Both the position numbers and the translations under genes were made by a program. From Escarpia spicata (Eukaryota; Annelida; Polychaeta; Sabellida; Siboglinidae), in NCBI GenBank assembly GCA_963995525.1, contig OZ023216.1:34271774-34335773 (forward strand): DNA of 64,000 nucleotides. The letters run 5' to 3'. Positions within the stretch are counted from its first letter, which is position 1. Each line of letters begins with the position of its first letter. The notes under the pieces are model-generated. The model did not search any database, had not been told where the DNA came from, and was given only the letters and a program-made list of their open reading frames with translations. Of this stretch, positions 10,679-21,364 are shown one piece after another.

Positions 10679-11780
10679 TTATAGTCCGACGAGGGCCTTG
10701 GCATCGATCCAGCTATTGAATTTCGAAGGGTATCCAAACCATTTCACCAACACCTCCCTTCGCCTCCCTACCTTGCGTCTCTGCACTATCGATTCCACAC
10801 GGTACAGTTTATCGATCGGAACCGTCACCTTCTGCAACTCCGGTTCGTAGAAGGTGCCGTCCAGTATCTCTCCGAGATCGTCCGTCAGATGATAGACGGG
10901 CGGATCGGACGGATGCACCTCGTGTATCGTGAATATTTCCTGTGTCCAATTCGCCATGTACCCTTTGTCGAACCGTCTCTTGACCTTGCTGATACGTACG
11001 CGATCCGCCACGTGGTACTTGGGCACGCCCTTACCGTGATGACCACCGTACAAGCGCTGCCACACCTCTTCCTGATTAGTCTCATCCACCTGCGACGGAG
11101 GCATCCCGATGCTGCGGTGGGTGTGTGTCGTTATATGTCCGCACTAGATCCGGAAGGATATCGATGTATCGCCACGTTTCTTTGTGTGTCAGGTATCGCC
11201 ACATCCGCGTCTTTAGTGTGCGATTGAAGCGTTCCACGATGCTCGCCTTGGTCTCCTCATTGTAGGTGGAGAAGTGTTGGATACCGTACTTTTCCAATAC
11301 ACCCCGAACGCTACGATTAAAGAATTCCAGACCTCTATCGGTCTGCAACGACATCGGCAGAAACGCCGTCGTCGGTGAAGAGTCCGTCCAGCGCCTTCGA
11401 TATAGACGTCGCCGACTTGTTCTTCAGGGGAACGCATCGGGCGACTTTCGAGAAGACGTCGATCACCGTGAGTAGGAACGTCGTACCGTCGGATTCCGGC
11501 CTCCGACGACCACGCGTCGCCGCTTGAAATGAACTCTGACCGGTTTGTGTAGAGTGTAGGCGTTCTGTTCTGATAGCCATTGTTCGACGATCTTTCTCGG
11601 TACACGCTGTATAGGTCGGAAGGCGACTCGTCGCAAAGACTCGATACCTCCGTAACTCCCTACCTTAGTAGGATCGAAGTAGACTTGATGAAGTTTTTTC
11701 CGCTGAGGTGCGATAGTCGTATCAGATAGTCGACGGTGATCCCGGTCACGACGTGAAGCGTGGCGTAAGCGATACCGATA
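10679..11780 (-). pseudogene. Polinton retroviral-type integrase with C-terminal chromodomain
   Basis: Fragments in three frames make up an rve-type integrase. The N-terminal part (about 11720-11510) has KKLHQVYFDPTKVGSYGG and YTLHKPVRVHF. The core continues at FLLTVIDVFSKVARCVPLK (about 11470), then TDRGLEFFN (second catalytic Asp) and KASIVERFNRTLK (catalytic Glu) at 11354-11082. The C-terminal part (11104-10679) ends in a chromodomain: LYRVESIVQRR, VLVKWFGYP and NSWI. Sequence between the N-terminal part and VIDVF that should hold the first catalytic Asp is missing and the frame changes there. At least two further frameshifts occur. It would have inserted the element; this copy cannot. Confidence 0.92.
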
Positions 11781-11818
11781 AACAGTCGAGTGCCCCACGT
11801 CATCATGCGTCGTCGTCT

Positions 11819-12543
11819 TTAAAGACTCTCCCATGTCTTACGTCCTTCCGACGGTGGTGTGGGGAATGACGAGTCCATCCGTTGACGACGCGCGAGGGGT
11901 GTCCATTGCAGGGTTCGTCGCGCTCTACCGAGCGATCGTGTGGCCGCTACCGTTACCGCGCTCTTCTTTTGCGACTGCTGAATGTGCCGTTTCCTGTCCT
12001 GGTTACCCAATAACTCTATGGGTACGTTCGAGTCACCGAGTTGACGCGCAAACACCTGCCATCCCGTCGGATTACCAGCGGTCTTGCGCTTGCACAAGAC
12101 ATCGTTTACGAGATCAACCACGTTACTTCCGCGTACCGCTACTCCTTTGTGCATGAGCTCCCCGCGCGCGTTCCACGTGACGTCTCTTTTGAGACGTTCC
12201 ATCAGTTGCGCGGCTTTGGGTCGAAGGGCCTTTGGAACGCCGCCGCCGCCGCCGTGTCGACTGGCGCTGGGACAATTGCCGCCGCCGTGTCGACTGGCGA
12301 TGTCTCCACGTTCATCACACGCACCGGTTCTCGCATGCGACGATCGGACAACGCGTTGTAGCGTTGCAACACTTGATTACACATGACGACCTTGTCTCCG
12401 TCGGTGAGATCCTGTCTGTTGAGTATGACTTTCATCTCTTTATCGAGGTCGTGTACCTTCCGTGCTAGGGTATCCGTCGGTGGTGCGCGAAGACTGTCCA
12501 ACAGTCGCGGATTTACCAAGGCCATCTTCCGTGCTTGTTCCAT
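11819..12543 (-). pseudogene. Conserved Polinton small protein, split into two frames
   Basis: The first half (12543-12202) starts MEQARKMALVNPRLLDSL and includes a helix-rich block (DLTDGDKVVMCNQVLQRY). It ends at a TGA that overlaps the ATG of the second half (TGATG at 12204-12200). The second half has DVTWNARGELMHKG and SNVVDLVNDVLCKRK. In related elements as I recall them these parts form one protein, so the break is probably a frameshift; a true overlapping gene pair is the alternative. The last 50 codons look frameshifted. The function is unknown; the protein lies between integrase and ATPase genes. Confidence 0.65.
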
Positions 12544-12549
12544 CGTCGT

Positions 12550-12975
12550 CTACTTGACTAGCACCTCTTTGAGCAAGGGTAGAAAGACCGAACTGACCAA
12601 CGGTGCTAGGAAAGCCGACAGGAAACTACCGGTCTGGCTCTCTCCGACCTGGCTATTATTACTCCGAAGACGACGTCTCCCGACTGCCCTCGGTACGTTT
12701 CTCCGACCCAAGCCCTGCAGCAAGATGCGACGTCTCCTACCCGCTGACGCGCCTCTCTCTGCCAACTCGCGCAGTTTTGTTTTGTACTTACTCAAACGTC
12801 GTCTCTGTACGGGAGTCAAGGGAATGTTCTTCTTCAATATGTTGTAGGCGCACTCGGCCAATGCACACAAGAGATCAGCGTCGGCGTTGTTGATGATGGC
12901 TCGTCTCAATTTCGCGCTCTTGTATCTGTTGAGAGCCTGTATGCAGAGGATATGTCTCTTCACGAGCTCGGACAT
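12550..12975 (-). CDS. Polinton small basic protein with hydrophobic C-terminus
   Basis: From ATG 12975-12973 (MSELVKRHILCIQALNRYKS) the frame gives about 141 codons. A helical N-terminal half is followed by NILKKNIPLTPVQRRRLSKY, then a run rich in Arg, and it ends with a hydrophobic segment (SFLSAFLAPLVSSVFLPLL). This architecture of basic linker plus amphipathic tail is typical of a small protein encoded beside the Polinton ATPase and suggests a virion core or membrane-active role, which is inference. The frame is intact. An upstream in-frame start at 13044 would overlap the ATPase end and is less likely. Confidence 0.7.
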   Translation of the reverse strand: MSELVKRHILCIQALNRYKSAKLRRAIINNADADLLCALAECAYNILKKNIPLTPVQRRRLSKYKTKLRELAERGASAGRRRRILLQGLGRRNVPRAVGRRRLRSNNSQVGESQTGSFLSAFLAPLVSSVFLPLLKEVLVK

Positions 12976-13012
12976 CCTGCGACTGAAGAGACGATGTGCA
13001 TGCGCAGTCGTC

Positions 13013-13636
13013 TTATACCTTGGGCTGGTACACGTACTGAACACCGTCGTTAGGAAAGATGGCCGTGCGCAGACGCATGTCTTCGGGTGTGTCCTGTTTC
13101 AGATCGATCAGGAGATAACCGTACGGTAATGACGTGGCGTCTTTGAACGCTTCCTGTACAAAATTCAGGCGTCCCGGATACATCTGTCGCGCCAAGTGAC
13201 CTATCTGCGACGCGTCTCGAGGATTCTTGAAGACCACAATGTATTGCGCGTTCAGATTGATCGTGCGACTCTCCTTGTTTTTCGGAAACAGGTTCTGCAC
13301 GAGATAGAGCACGGAGGTGTTTTGATGATGACTCTTTTTCGTAAACAAGGTCGTGACCCGATCATCCGTTTCCGCCATCAGGTCGTCTATAACCACGAGG
13401 TTTCGCGTCGATGCATCGAACGCGCCGTTCGGCAACCCTTCCTTGAACCGTACCAAGTCGTTGTCTATGGATGCGTAGGCGTTCTGCCACTCTCCATAAC
13501 ACCACGTCATCTTCTCCGGAGGCGGATCTATCATCGTTGCGGCGTGACGTAGAATGCGCGTCACGAAGCTACTCTTACCGCACCCCGTCGGACCCGCGAC
13601 TATACAGGTGAAGGGATGTTTCCATCGCGTATCCAT
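13013..13636 (-). CDS. Polinton genome-packaging ATPase (A32/FtsK-HerA type)
   Basis: A complete 207-residue P-loop ATPase. Walker A is GPTGCGKS at residues 15-22. Walker B is NLVVIDDL around 79-86, ending in two acidic residues. A conserved segment SVLYLVQNLFP (108-118) and NAQYIVVFKNPRD (129-141) follow, as in packaging ATPases of Polintons and adenovirus-unrelated jelly-roll viruses. It would pump DNA into preformed capsids. It is the first gene of the minus-strand set and the best preserved. No polymerase gene follows on its upstream side, where simple repeats and an RTE-type LINE begin. Confidence 0.93.
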   Translation of the reverse strand: MDTRWKHPFTCIVAGPTGCGKSSFVTRILRHAATMIDPPPEKMTWCYGEWQNAYASIDNDLVRFKEGLPNGAFDASTRNLVVIDDLMAETDDRVTTLFTKKSHHQNTSVLYLVQNLFPKNKESRTINLNAQYIVVFKNPRDASQIGHLARQMYPGRLNFVQEAFKDATSLPYGYLLIDLKQDTPEDMRLRTAIFPNDGVQYVYQPKV

Positions 13637-13683
13637 CGCGTCTTCTAGTAGGTCGCGTTCTCTGTGACGTTAAATCCACCGCA

Positions 13684-13687
13684 CAGT

Positions 13688-13741
<54 letters not shown>

Positions 13742-13803
13742 ATTACGCCATATGTACAACTACTACAACTACAACATATGGCGTAATGTAGTAGTAGTAG
13801 TAG
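13684..13803. repeat. (TAC)n tract with a 15 bp inverted repeat
   Basis: About 19 ACT/TAC units are followed by CATTACGCCATATGT, an 18-base spacer made of ACAACTACT-like text, then ACATATGGCGTAATG and (TAG)5. The whole folds into a hairpin with arms of over 25 bp when the flanking trinucleotides are counted. It sits exactly between the Polinton and the 3' end of the RTE-type LINE, and may be a snapped-back LINE tail. Confidence 0.9.
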
Positions 13804-15288
13804 TCCGAAGGACAATAGGTTCTGCGCCTGAAGAGTCAATGACTGGTGGGGCAGCGTCTGTTGTGACTATGCAGGCCAATCCTTGATTGACAGTCCCTTG
13901 CACAGTTTCTGCAGATGTAGTTCGATGGCAAAACTGGTGCGCCGTTCTCACGATCCCTTCGTTGTCGTCTCTTTTCCACCCATGTTGCTTTCCTCGCTGG
14001 GTTTTATCCCCTCACGCACTGTTGCGCACCACGCACTACAATCTATGATAGCTGTCTCTCACGATATTGTGTCGATGCTGCATGCCTTCATATCGCGTCG
14101 ACACACGTCCTTGAAGCGAAGCAACGGGCGGCCGGTGGGTCTGGATCCTACTTCAAGCTCACTATAGAGGATGTCTTTAGGGATTTTACCATCCTCCATG
14201 CGACATACGTGGCCGAGCCATCGCAAGCGACGCTCGCTGAGGAGAGCGTACATGTTGGGAGTGTTTGCCTGCTTGAGCACTTCTGCATTTGGGATGCGAT
14301 CCTGCCATTTCACTCCAAGAATGCGCCTGAGGCAACGTAAGTAGAATGTGTTGAGACGAAACACCTGCCTTGTGTATGCTGTCCATGTCTCACTGCTATA
14401 CAGCAGTATGCTGACGACACAGGCTTTGTACACTTGAACCCTGGTGTTCAGTGTGTGTGCGCTGTTTTCCCATACCCTCGTGGTCAGCCTGGACTTTACA
14501 GAAGAAGCTTTACCTATACGTTTGTTGATCTCAGCATCAATGGAAAGGTTGCTGGTGATTGTTGAACCCAGGTATGTGAAGTCTTGGACAACGTCTAAGG
14601 TGTGCTCATTGATGTTGATGGATGGAGCATTGCGAACATACTGGCCCATGATGTTCGTCTTCTTAATGCTGATGGTTAACCCGAATTCGTTGCAGGCAAC
14701 AGCAAACCTGTCTGTCATTCTCTGGAGGCTGTCTGCAGTGTGGGATGTAAGTGTAGCATCATCAGCAAAAAGAAGTTCTCGAATGAAGCATTTGCGGATC
14801 TTGGTCTTTGCTTTCAGACGGGCAAGACTGAAGAGCTTGCCGTCTGATCTGGAGTGAATGTAGATTCCATATTCAGAGGTTCTGAAAGCGTGCGACAGTA
14901 CCATTGAGAAGAAGATGCCGATTATGGTCGCTGCAAACACGCAGCCCTGTTTAACCCCGCTCTTGATGGTGACAGCTCTCGAAGTTGCTCCTTCATACCG
15001 TACTGTGGCTTACATGTTGTCGTGGAACGCTATGATCATGTTCATAAGTTTTGGCGGGCAACATATCTTTTCATGGAGTTTGAAAATGCCGCTCCTACTG
15101 ACAATATCAAAAGCCTTGGTCAGATCGATGGAGGTTATATAGAGTGGTACTTGTCCGCGGCATTTCTCCTGCATCTGGCGCAATGAGGCGAGCATGTCGA
15201 CGGTGGATCTGTCTCTGCGAAAGCCACACTGAGCTTCGGGGTACACTCGCGTAATGACAAATAATGTAATTAACAATATTATCATACA
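13804..15288 (-). pseudogene. RTE-type LINE, 3' half of reverse transcriptase ORF
   Basis: On the minus strand the order is CGFRRDRSTVDMLASLRQMQ, SIDLTKAFDIVSR (palm Asp), an in-frame stop near 15010, SGVKQGCV, ELLFADDATL (catalytic FADD) and RRLRWLGHVCRMEDGKIPKD. After one or more shifts a C-terminal zinc-finger-like stretch CRNCARDCQSRIGLHSHNRRC follows. It is 5' truncated at about 15288 within the fingers and has no endonuclease. The clade assignment to RTE-like elements is tentative. Its 3' end runs into the trinucleotide tract, as expected for tailed LINEs. Confidence 0.85.
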
Positions 15289-15655
15289 GGTGTAACCTTG
15301 ATTTAAGTGTACTGTACACTTAATAGAATGAATCGTACGTTGTCACATACGATAACAAACATCAAGGCAATTTGTAAACAGATGTATAAACATCCACAAT
15401 CAAAGTGATAAAATAAAATGCATTTGTTTTTACGCTATCATTTTTAATTATTTTCATTGTCATCAGTAGAAACACAATAACATACCTTTACAGTACATAT
15501 CACACTGAACACAAAATAATACATCTGTTCATGTCAAAATGGCATGTGATATTGGGCTTGAATTCATTGCAGGGTGCTGAAGCGTTGGCAAAAGGCGTAC
15601 CTACTGCCATCATGGGTCAAGCCAAGGCCCCAGAATACAGCAACTACGTTTGGAG
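15289..15655. other. No recognisable feature
   Basis: AT-rich sequence without an identifiable gene or repeat. Confidence 0.5.
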
Positions 15656-15659
15656 CCGG

Positions 15660-15810
15660 TTCGTGGATGAAAGTGGAAATTAAGTTGACTTGTGCAAGTC
15701 CGACCTGCCATTCAACGAAAAGAGTACATAATTGGAATGTGAGGACTGTATGGCATGGTGTCATTGCAGTTGTGCAAGGGTTACAAAAAAACGCCACGTA
15801 ATTTTTACTG
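15660..15810 (+). pseudogene. Possible PHD-finger-like remnant
   Basis: Across two frames the plus strand reads TCASPTCHSTKRVHNW and then ECEDCMAWCHCSC. The spacing C-x4-C, C-x2-C-x2-W-x-H-x2-C resembles the end of a PHD zinc finger, with one frameshift between the two parts. PHD fingers occur in some DNA transposases and in host genes. The similarity is short and could be chance. Confidence 0.2.
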
Positions 15811-15835
15811 CACTGCAGTGAATGCAACAGATAAT

Positions 15836-16005
15836 GTGTACAGGTGTAGGCTTGATGTGATGCCAAACCATGGAAAGTGTACATGTGTAGGCTTGAGGTG
15901 ATGCTAAGCGATGACAGGTGTAGGTTTGAGGTGATGCCAAGCGATGCAAGGTGTAGGGCCTACAGGTGTATGCTTGATGTGATGACAAGCGATGAAACGT
16001 ATATG
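15836..16005. repeat. Four-copy irregular minisatellite
   Basis: Units of 33-48 bases share CAGGTGTAGGCTTGAGGTGA followed by TGCCAAGCGATG. Copies start near 15839, 15880, 15914 and 15961. Confidence 0.85.
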
Positions 16006-16137
16006 AATTGTAATTTACTGCAATTAAAGATACCATATGCCGTTCAGAAGTTTTGAATTTCATTTTCAAATAGCCTTGAAAACTCTTGAATTCCACATCT
16101 CCAGTAGTATACGCGGACACTGGAAAAATAAACATCT

Positions 16138-16850
16138 TAATTTCCCATCAGAACGGATTAATACACGCACGAAACGATCAGACAACATCGGATTTACTTC
16201 AAACATTTAGTATGTCCACGCCGATGCCTTGAAAATATACAGACTCTGTGCACGATTCGGCACACTGTTGGTTTGGTTATTCAGAATGTATCGGCGACAT
16301 CAATTTGAAAGCCCCCACAAGCAAACATTCGCAACATCACCATAAGTTGAATCGAGGGCGGCAGTCCTCCTTTCCGCCAAACTCTTCGGTCAGCCACAAT
16401 AATATATCATTTCTTCTAAACCTATAATGCTCAACTTGTTCATCGTCGTTTAACGAATCAAGAGGGTTATTCCTATCTCTGAACACTCTCTCTCGTCTAA
16501 TGTGTCTTCTTTGCAGTTCATGCACCAAACACCAAGCTATTGATGATTGTAAATATATATGTCTCGTGTGTGCTTTTATCTTAGAACTTGGGGAGCATCC
16601 CGCGAATATTTCAAATAACGTAAGCTTACGCCTGCTATATACCAAGCGCAAAGTTACGACCGACTAGCAACGGCTAATCGCACCTAGGATACTCATGAAA
16701 CCCAAATAACGTAACTTTACGACGTTCTAAACTTACGAGCTGCTCGCGAAATAACGGACCGAGTTCGCGTTATTTCTCGAGCAGCTCGAGAAATAACGAT
16801 CATATTCGGCGCTATTTATTGAGCAGCTAGAGAAATAGCCTGAGCTTTTA
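16138..16850 (-). mobile_element. Harbinger-type element, internally deleted, with palindromic end
   Basis: The element contains the N-terminal transposase fragment at 16337-16651 and ends in a cluster of CTCGAG-centred palindromes at 16733-16757, 16775-16807 (near-perfect) and 16820-16845. Bases 16138-16235 match the inverted copy at 6172-6270. The catalytic part of the transposase is absent. Confidence 0.7.
16337..16651 (-). pseudogene. PIF/Harbinger-type transposase, N-terminal fragment
   Basis: A 104-residue frame contains RRHIRRERVFRDRNNPLDSL, DDEQVEHYRFRRNDILLWL and a following acidic stretch. This matches the N-terminus of HARBI1-like nucleases, where an Arg-rich segment precedes NPLD and a helix-turn-helix-like block (RFRR-x2-I). 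The DDE nuclease domain that should follow, about 250 residues, is missing. The stop comes at 16337, after FNLW. Harbinger nucleases act with a Myb-like partner; no such gene is seen nearby. Confidence 0.75.
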
Positions 16851-17794
16851 TAAATAGACAACATTAAATATCAGAAATAAAAAGAAAATAAGAAATGAAA
16901 GATGAATATGGTTTGGGTTCGACTGTATTAGTACTGAACGTTACCTATTCACAGGCGCGATCCGGCTACTGCCCAACACAGGAGACTGTTGCCTGCTGCG
17001 TTTCCGCCCTGGGCCGGTTCGTTCCTCCTTAGACAACCTGGTCACGTCGGGCTCCCCCAATGAGACCATATTGATGCCAAGCTTAGCGCGGACACCCGAT
17101 CGACATAGAACAACGCCCGGCAGAACTCCCGACCTCAAACCGTCCACCAACCCACGCCTCCAAGTAGCTAGATTACAGGAGCACGCCACCACTCCCAGTC
17201 AACAACATCGTTGCGCATTTTTAGGGTGATGGAAAGTGGACGAATAACGTGCGATTTTATTGTATAGTTAGGAAGTTATTACAATATTCAAACATATCAG
17301 TGATAACTATTTAAAATACAATCACATCTACGTTACTATAATTAATCTTAGTTCTTAATTTGTAGAGTTTGTTGAACATAAATACAACTTCCGGTTCAAA
17401 CACCCGTGGCGACATCTATTATTAAAATCAGAACGGCGATTTTAGTTGTGGTCTGATTCACAAGGTGGCGGTACATTACAATTTATTGCCGCGCCATACG
17501 GTAGCGTTTTGTGCTACCATGCCATGTACAAATGCATGTAAACACCTGATGTCAATCTTCTTAAAAGTACCTTCTACCTAACCCTGACCTTTTCTCATTT
17601 GTTCTCACTGTTTGTCAATTCGCTTCGCCTGACAACAATATCTGTAACTGCACATTAAACCAACCATTAATACGTGGATGGGTAGCACAAAACTCCTCCT
17701 ATATATATATATATTTGGTGAGCCTGCAGTTGATATAATTGTGAGTCTTGCTACCATGAAAACTAATTATTGTCTTGGATTTGGACCAATTTCT
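16851..17794. other. No recognisable gene
   Basis: Only short spurious frames occur. A short (TA)n run lies at 17699-17714. No repeat match elsewhere in the window was found. Confidence 0.5.
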
Positions 17795-19545
17795 TGTAGT
17801 TTTCATAGCATATTTTTAAACTTAGCGCTATTATGAATTATTTCTCCTCCATACCACCATGCGCGCCATCGCACCTCAAAGAACGCCTGGAAAATAAGTG
17901 AAACTATGAACATGATCGGATCTGACATGACTTTCTCCCCTTTTAAGCGGTTAGGGCTCGTCTGAGAAGTATGCAGCAAGTACAGAGATAGAGACCTACT
18001 GACGCCATTAGCCATATTCGAACAAACGTTAGCGATGCCAGCAGTTTGTTATCAATGGGTAAATCCCCCCGTTTTGTATTAATTGTGAACTAACATGGAT
18101 ACCCATAGATTTTCAGGAAGTAGTCCCTGGGGAGTATAAATGGTTTTCTCAACAACATATTTGTTGGGAATATCTTATTATCTATAGTTGCATTCTTCTT
18201 GCAGCTTTTAGAAATCGATCAACCTGTATAAGTGGACCACAAACTTAAAATTACAATCGTGCACAACACAACTCAAAACCATTCTTTAAACAAGCCAATT
18301 GCACCTCCGCTTGAGGCTCACCAAAACACCAACTTAATTACCGCTCCTTGACTTCTCAGCCTGAAATATATTTTGTTCCATATTTCAAGATAGTATCAAA
18401 TCTTTTTATTTTAACAATTTTGTACACTAATTGTACGATGTTGACAGGTTATTCTTCCGCATTTTGCAATTAAAGTAGCGTGATTTACAAGAAAACATAT
18501 AATAATAATAATCTTTATTGATACATAATGTTAAGTATAGCACAGATGTAGCAGTAATATGAAACATGTATACATTACGTAACAAATGGAACGAAGCAAC
18601 ACATTGCTTGTGTTCCTTATTCATGTCATATGTTGCGCCGCGATCGATTTTGTCACTGCAATCAAGTAGCTTGCGTTAAAAAATCGTTTAGTTACGTTCC
18701 AGAATACATAAAATACCTAATTTATTTCACCCGTATTTGCTTCTCACTTTCAACTTATGGAAACCATAAATAACTATAAGTCTGACTTTCAGAATAATGA
18801 TTACAGTTTGGAACAAAACATGACACAATGTTAACATATACGACGGGAGACATTTGTTGGAACCAACGCTGCAGCGTGACGTCACACTTCGGTGCTCTGT
18901 TATCACACTCAGAAATTCAGAATAAGCATAACCTCAATTTCTGAAGACAAAATATAAATATAGCAATTGATGGTTTCAAGATTATATATAACATCAGCAA
19001 TCGTTTACCAACTGTAGATTCTGTATTACCATGGGTTGAGGCCCCCGGGTTGGCGCATACGGACAGGGTCAGTAGAACAACTAAGTTAGCCAATTATCAA
19101 GTCACCCAACTGATAGGACGAAAATATACTAGTTTACAGAGAAATTAATCCTACATTTTTTAAATGGCCCAAATTAATTGTCTTTCTAATGACCCTAACC
19201 GTATACCTCACCCCATTAGTACCTACAAGGCGAGTACCTACAAGGCGGATGCAGCTAATGATCTAGGCCAATTAAGTAAAAGATTGTTCTCTAATTGGCC
19301 TAAATCAAGATGTTCAGAAGTCAAAATGGCAAAACTTCCCAAAAGGGCCTGCATGCACAAACTTTCATCAATATACTATAATAACAATTATATAATATTT
19401 GCTATAAGAATGGCATAGACAGTGCCAGCCTCCCAGAATAAGATGTGAGTGTGTGTCTGTTTATCCAGATGAAATGACTGACAGTGTTATCACGAGTTAC
19501 CTGTGCGTGACATACACACTGTATACGTATTCTTAATTTGTGTTG
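17795..19545 (+). repeat. Duplicated genomic segment, copy B (empty site for the LINE)
   Basis: This matches 398-1273 joined to 4800-5825. At 18803-18815 the text GATTACAGTTTGGAACAAAAC runs straight through the place where copy A has the 3.5 kb LINE. Copy B carries its own 125 bp insertion at 18500-18625 and lacks the 185 bp block found at 4993-5178. Confidence 0.88.
18500..18625 (-). mobile_element. Short LINE/SINE 3' tail insertion in copy B
   Basis: Absent from the paralogous position near 1085. On the minus strand it ends with ATCAATAAAGATTATTATTA, a typical LINE/SINE 3' end with an ATT-repeat tail. It has no coding sequence. Confidence 0.6.
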
Positions 19546-19551
19546 GGTATA

Positions 19552-19589
<38 letters not shown>

Positions 19590-19612
19590 TACATATATAT
19601 ATATATACATAT

Positions 19613-19652
<40 letters not shown>
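19546..19652. repeat. TA/TATG microsatellite
   Basis: Alternating (TA)n with interspersed TATG/CATA units. It continues beyond the inserted element at 20912. Confidence 0.95.
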
Positions 19653-20911
19653 CAGCGTTCGAAATAGCACTTGTCCGTTTGTCCGGGACAAGTGATTTTT
19701 GGGCCGGACAAGTAAAATGACTCTACATGGTTGTCCGGTGGACAAGTACAAATTTACAGTAAATAGTGACGCGTGCAACATTGCAAACTTTTTATTTGAG
19801 GAAATTCAAACGTTCGCTAGCGATCGCGCACGTTGCAATCTTGTTAGTGTGTCGGCGTCTTGTCGTTCCGCCGCCAGTGTGTTGTACTTCAGCGTTCGAC
19901 CGAGTTTAGTGCCTGCGTTAACGCGTTAACAGGGTCATCCGCTGAGCGCACCGACATAGCTCTGTCACACGCGTAGGACAGACTCCGCATCAACCATCGT
20001 TGATCGAGGCTGTATTTCATAAAATCTTAAATCGTTCAGTTTGACCGACGTACAACTTGCTTCCACGCACGGATCATATTTGACGAACTTTGGAAATAGT
20101 AGACTTTGTATCGCTACCTGTTATTTGAATAATTATATAGTTTTAACCATTATTACGTCTAACCCACGCGGATTTCGCAGTCTTCCAAGTCATCGAACGT
20201 TAGCCGATCCAGTCCCAGATCGGTAAACATTTTAAAAACTTGTAGCTGGCTCTCCGGTCAATCTATGGTGATGGTTGATAAAGGGAAATGTTAAAGACAT
20301 TTCAGAAGTGTTGTATCTATGTAACATTTATTGTAACCATAAATTGCGAGTTTTCTAAGCCAACTTATGCAAGACGCGCGACCGGGGAGCCAACCGCCGT
20401 TGCCATGTCGGCTTCCGCCAACTACGACTAGTCTACGGCGGTCTGCGCCCGGCAGCGACGTTACGATGTAACTAAATCTATAAATTATATTCCGCCTGGT
20501 AGATGTAATTCTGGCACCGTTAAAACTGTTTATACATCATTGAAATTGTAATATAACATTTAGTAAAATATGCGTTTGTTTGCTGGTGATCAATTGAATA
20601 ATGTAACGTGTCTACTTTTAATATTCGTGATGAATAGTAATGATAATGGACCGAAAAAAATAGTTGCAAATATAATTTGGCAATTTCGAAATTTGCAGAT
20701 TAAATCAAATTGTGTCTTTGATCACAAGTCACTCAGGTGTACATGCAACGAAACAGCAGGAACATTGTGTTTGTTGTCATAAAAATAAGACAGACTTTTT
20801 ATGTTTTTTTCCGAAGCTTCGACAACCACTCGGACAAGTTACAATTTTGGCGGACAAGTAGATTTCAAAACTTACTTGTCCGGCGGATATTCAGGCTTAT
20901 TTCTATCGCTG
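19653..20911. mobile_element. hAT-like non-autonomous transposon, 1259 bp
   Basis: The ends are imperfect terminal inverted repeats: CAGCGTTCGAAATA on the left against CAGCGATAGAAATA (complement of the right end), 12 of 14 matching, each followed by a zone rich in GGACAAGT and its complement ACTTGTCC. CAG-starting repeats of this length fit the hAT superfamily. The target is a TA microsatellite, so the 8 bp duplication expected for hAT cannot be resolved. No transposase frame is present inside. Confidence 0.7.
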
Positions 20912-21210
<299 letters not shown>

Positions 21211-21364
21211 GGGATCTTCCATATATATCCAGATCGTCACACTATTCTTGGACGTTTTTAGACCCTCGGCCTCTTGTCATGCATCATTATACTGGCATGT
21301 AGGTTACAATTCCGTGTGCGTGTGCAGCCCCCTAATAGTATTTGTTTTTGTTTTTACACCCATT

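Larger units (their letters stand above)
7260..13660 (-). mobile_element. Polinton (Maverick) DNA transposon, lacking polymerase B
   Basis: Eight co-directional minus-strand reading units form a virion-morphogenesis and integration set: packaging ATPase, two small conserved proteins, chromodomain integrase, penton-like minor capsid protein, core-like protein, major capsid protein and adenain-like protease. Packing is tight, with overlapping stop/start codons, and base composition is visibly more GC- and CpG-rich than the flanks. The protein-primed DNA polymerase B gene, normally over 1000 codons and diagnostic for the class, is absent. No terminal inverted repeat pair is found; the right side is cut by an RTE-type LINE. 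Several genes are frameshifted. This is an internally deleted or truncated relic. Confidence 0.93.
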
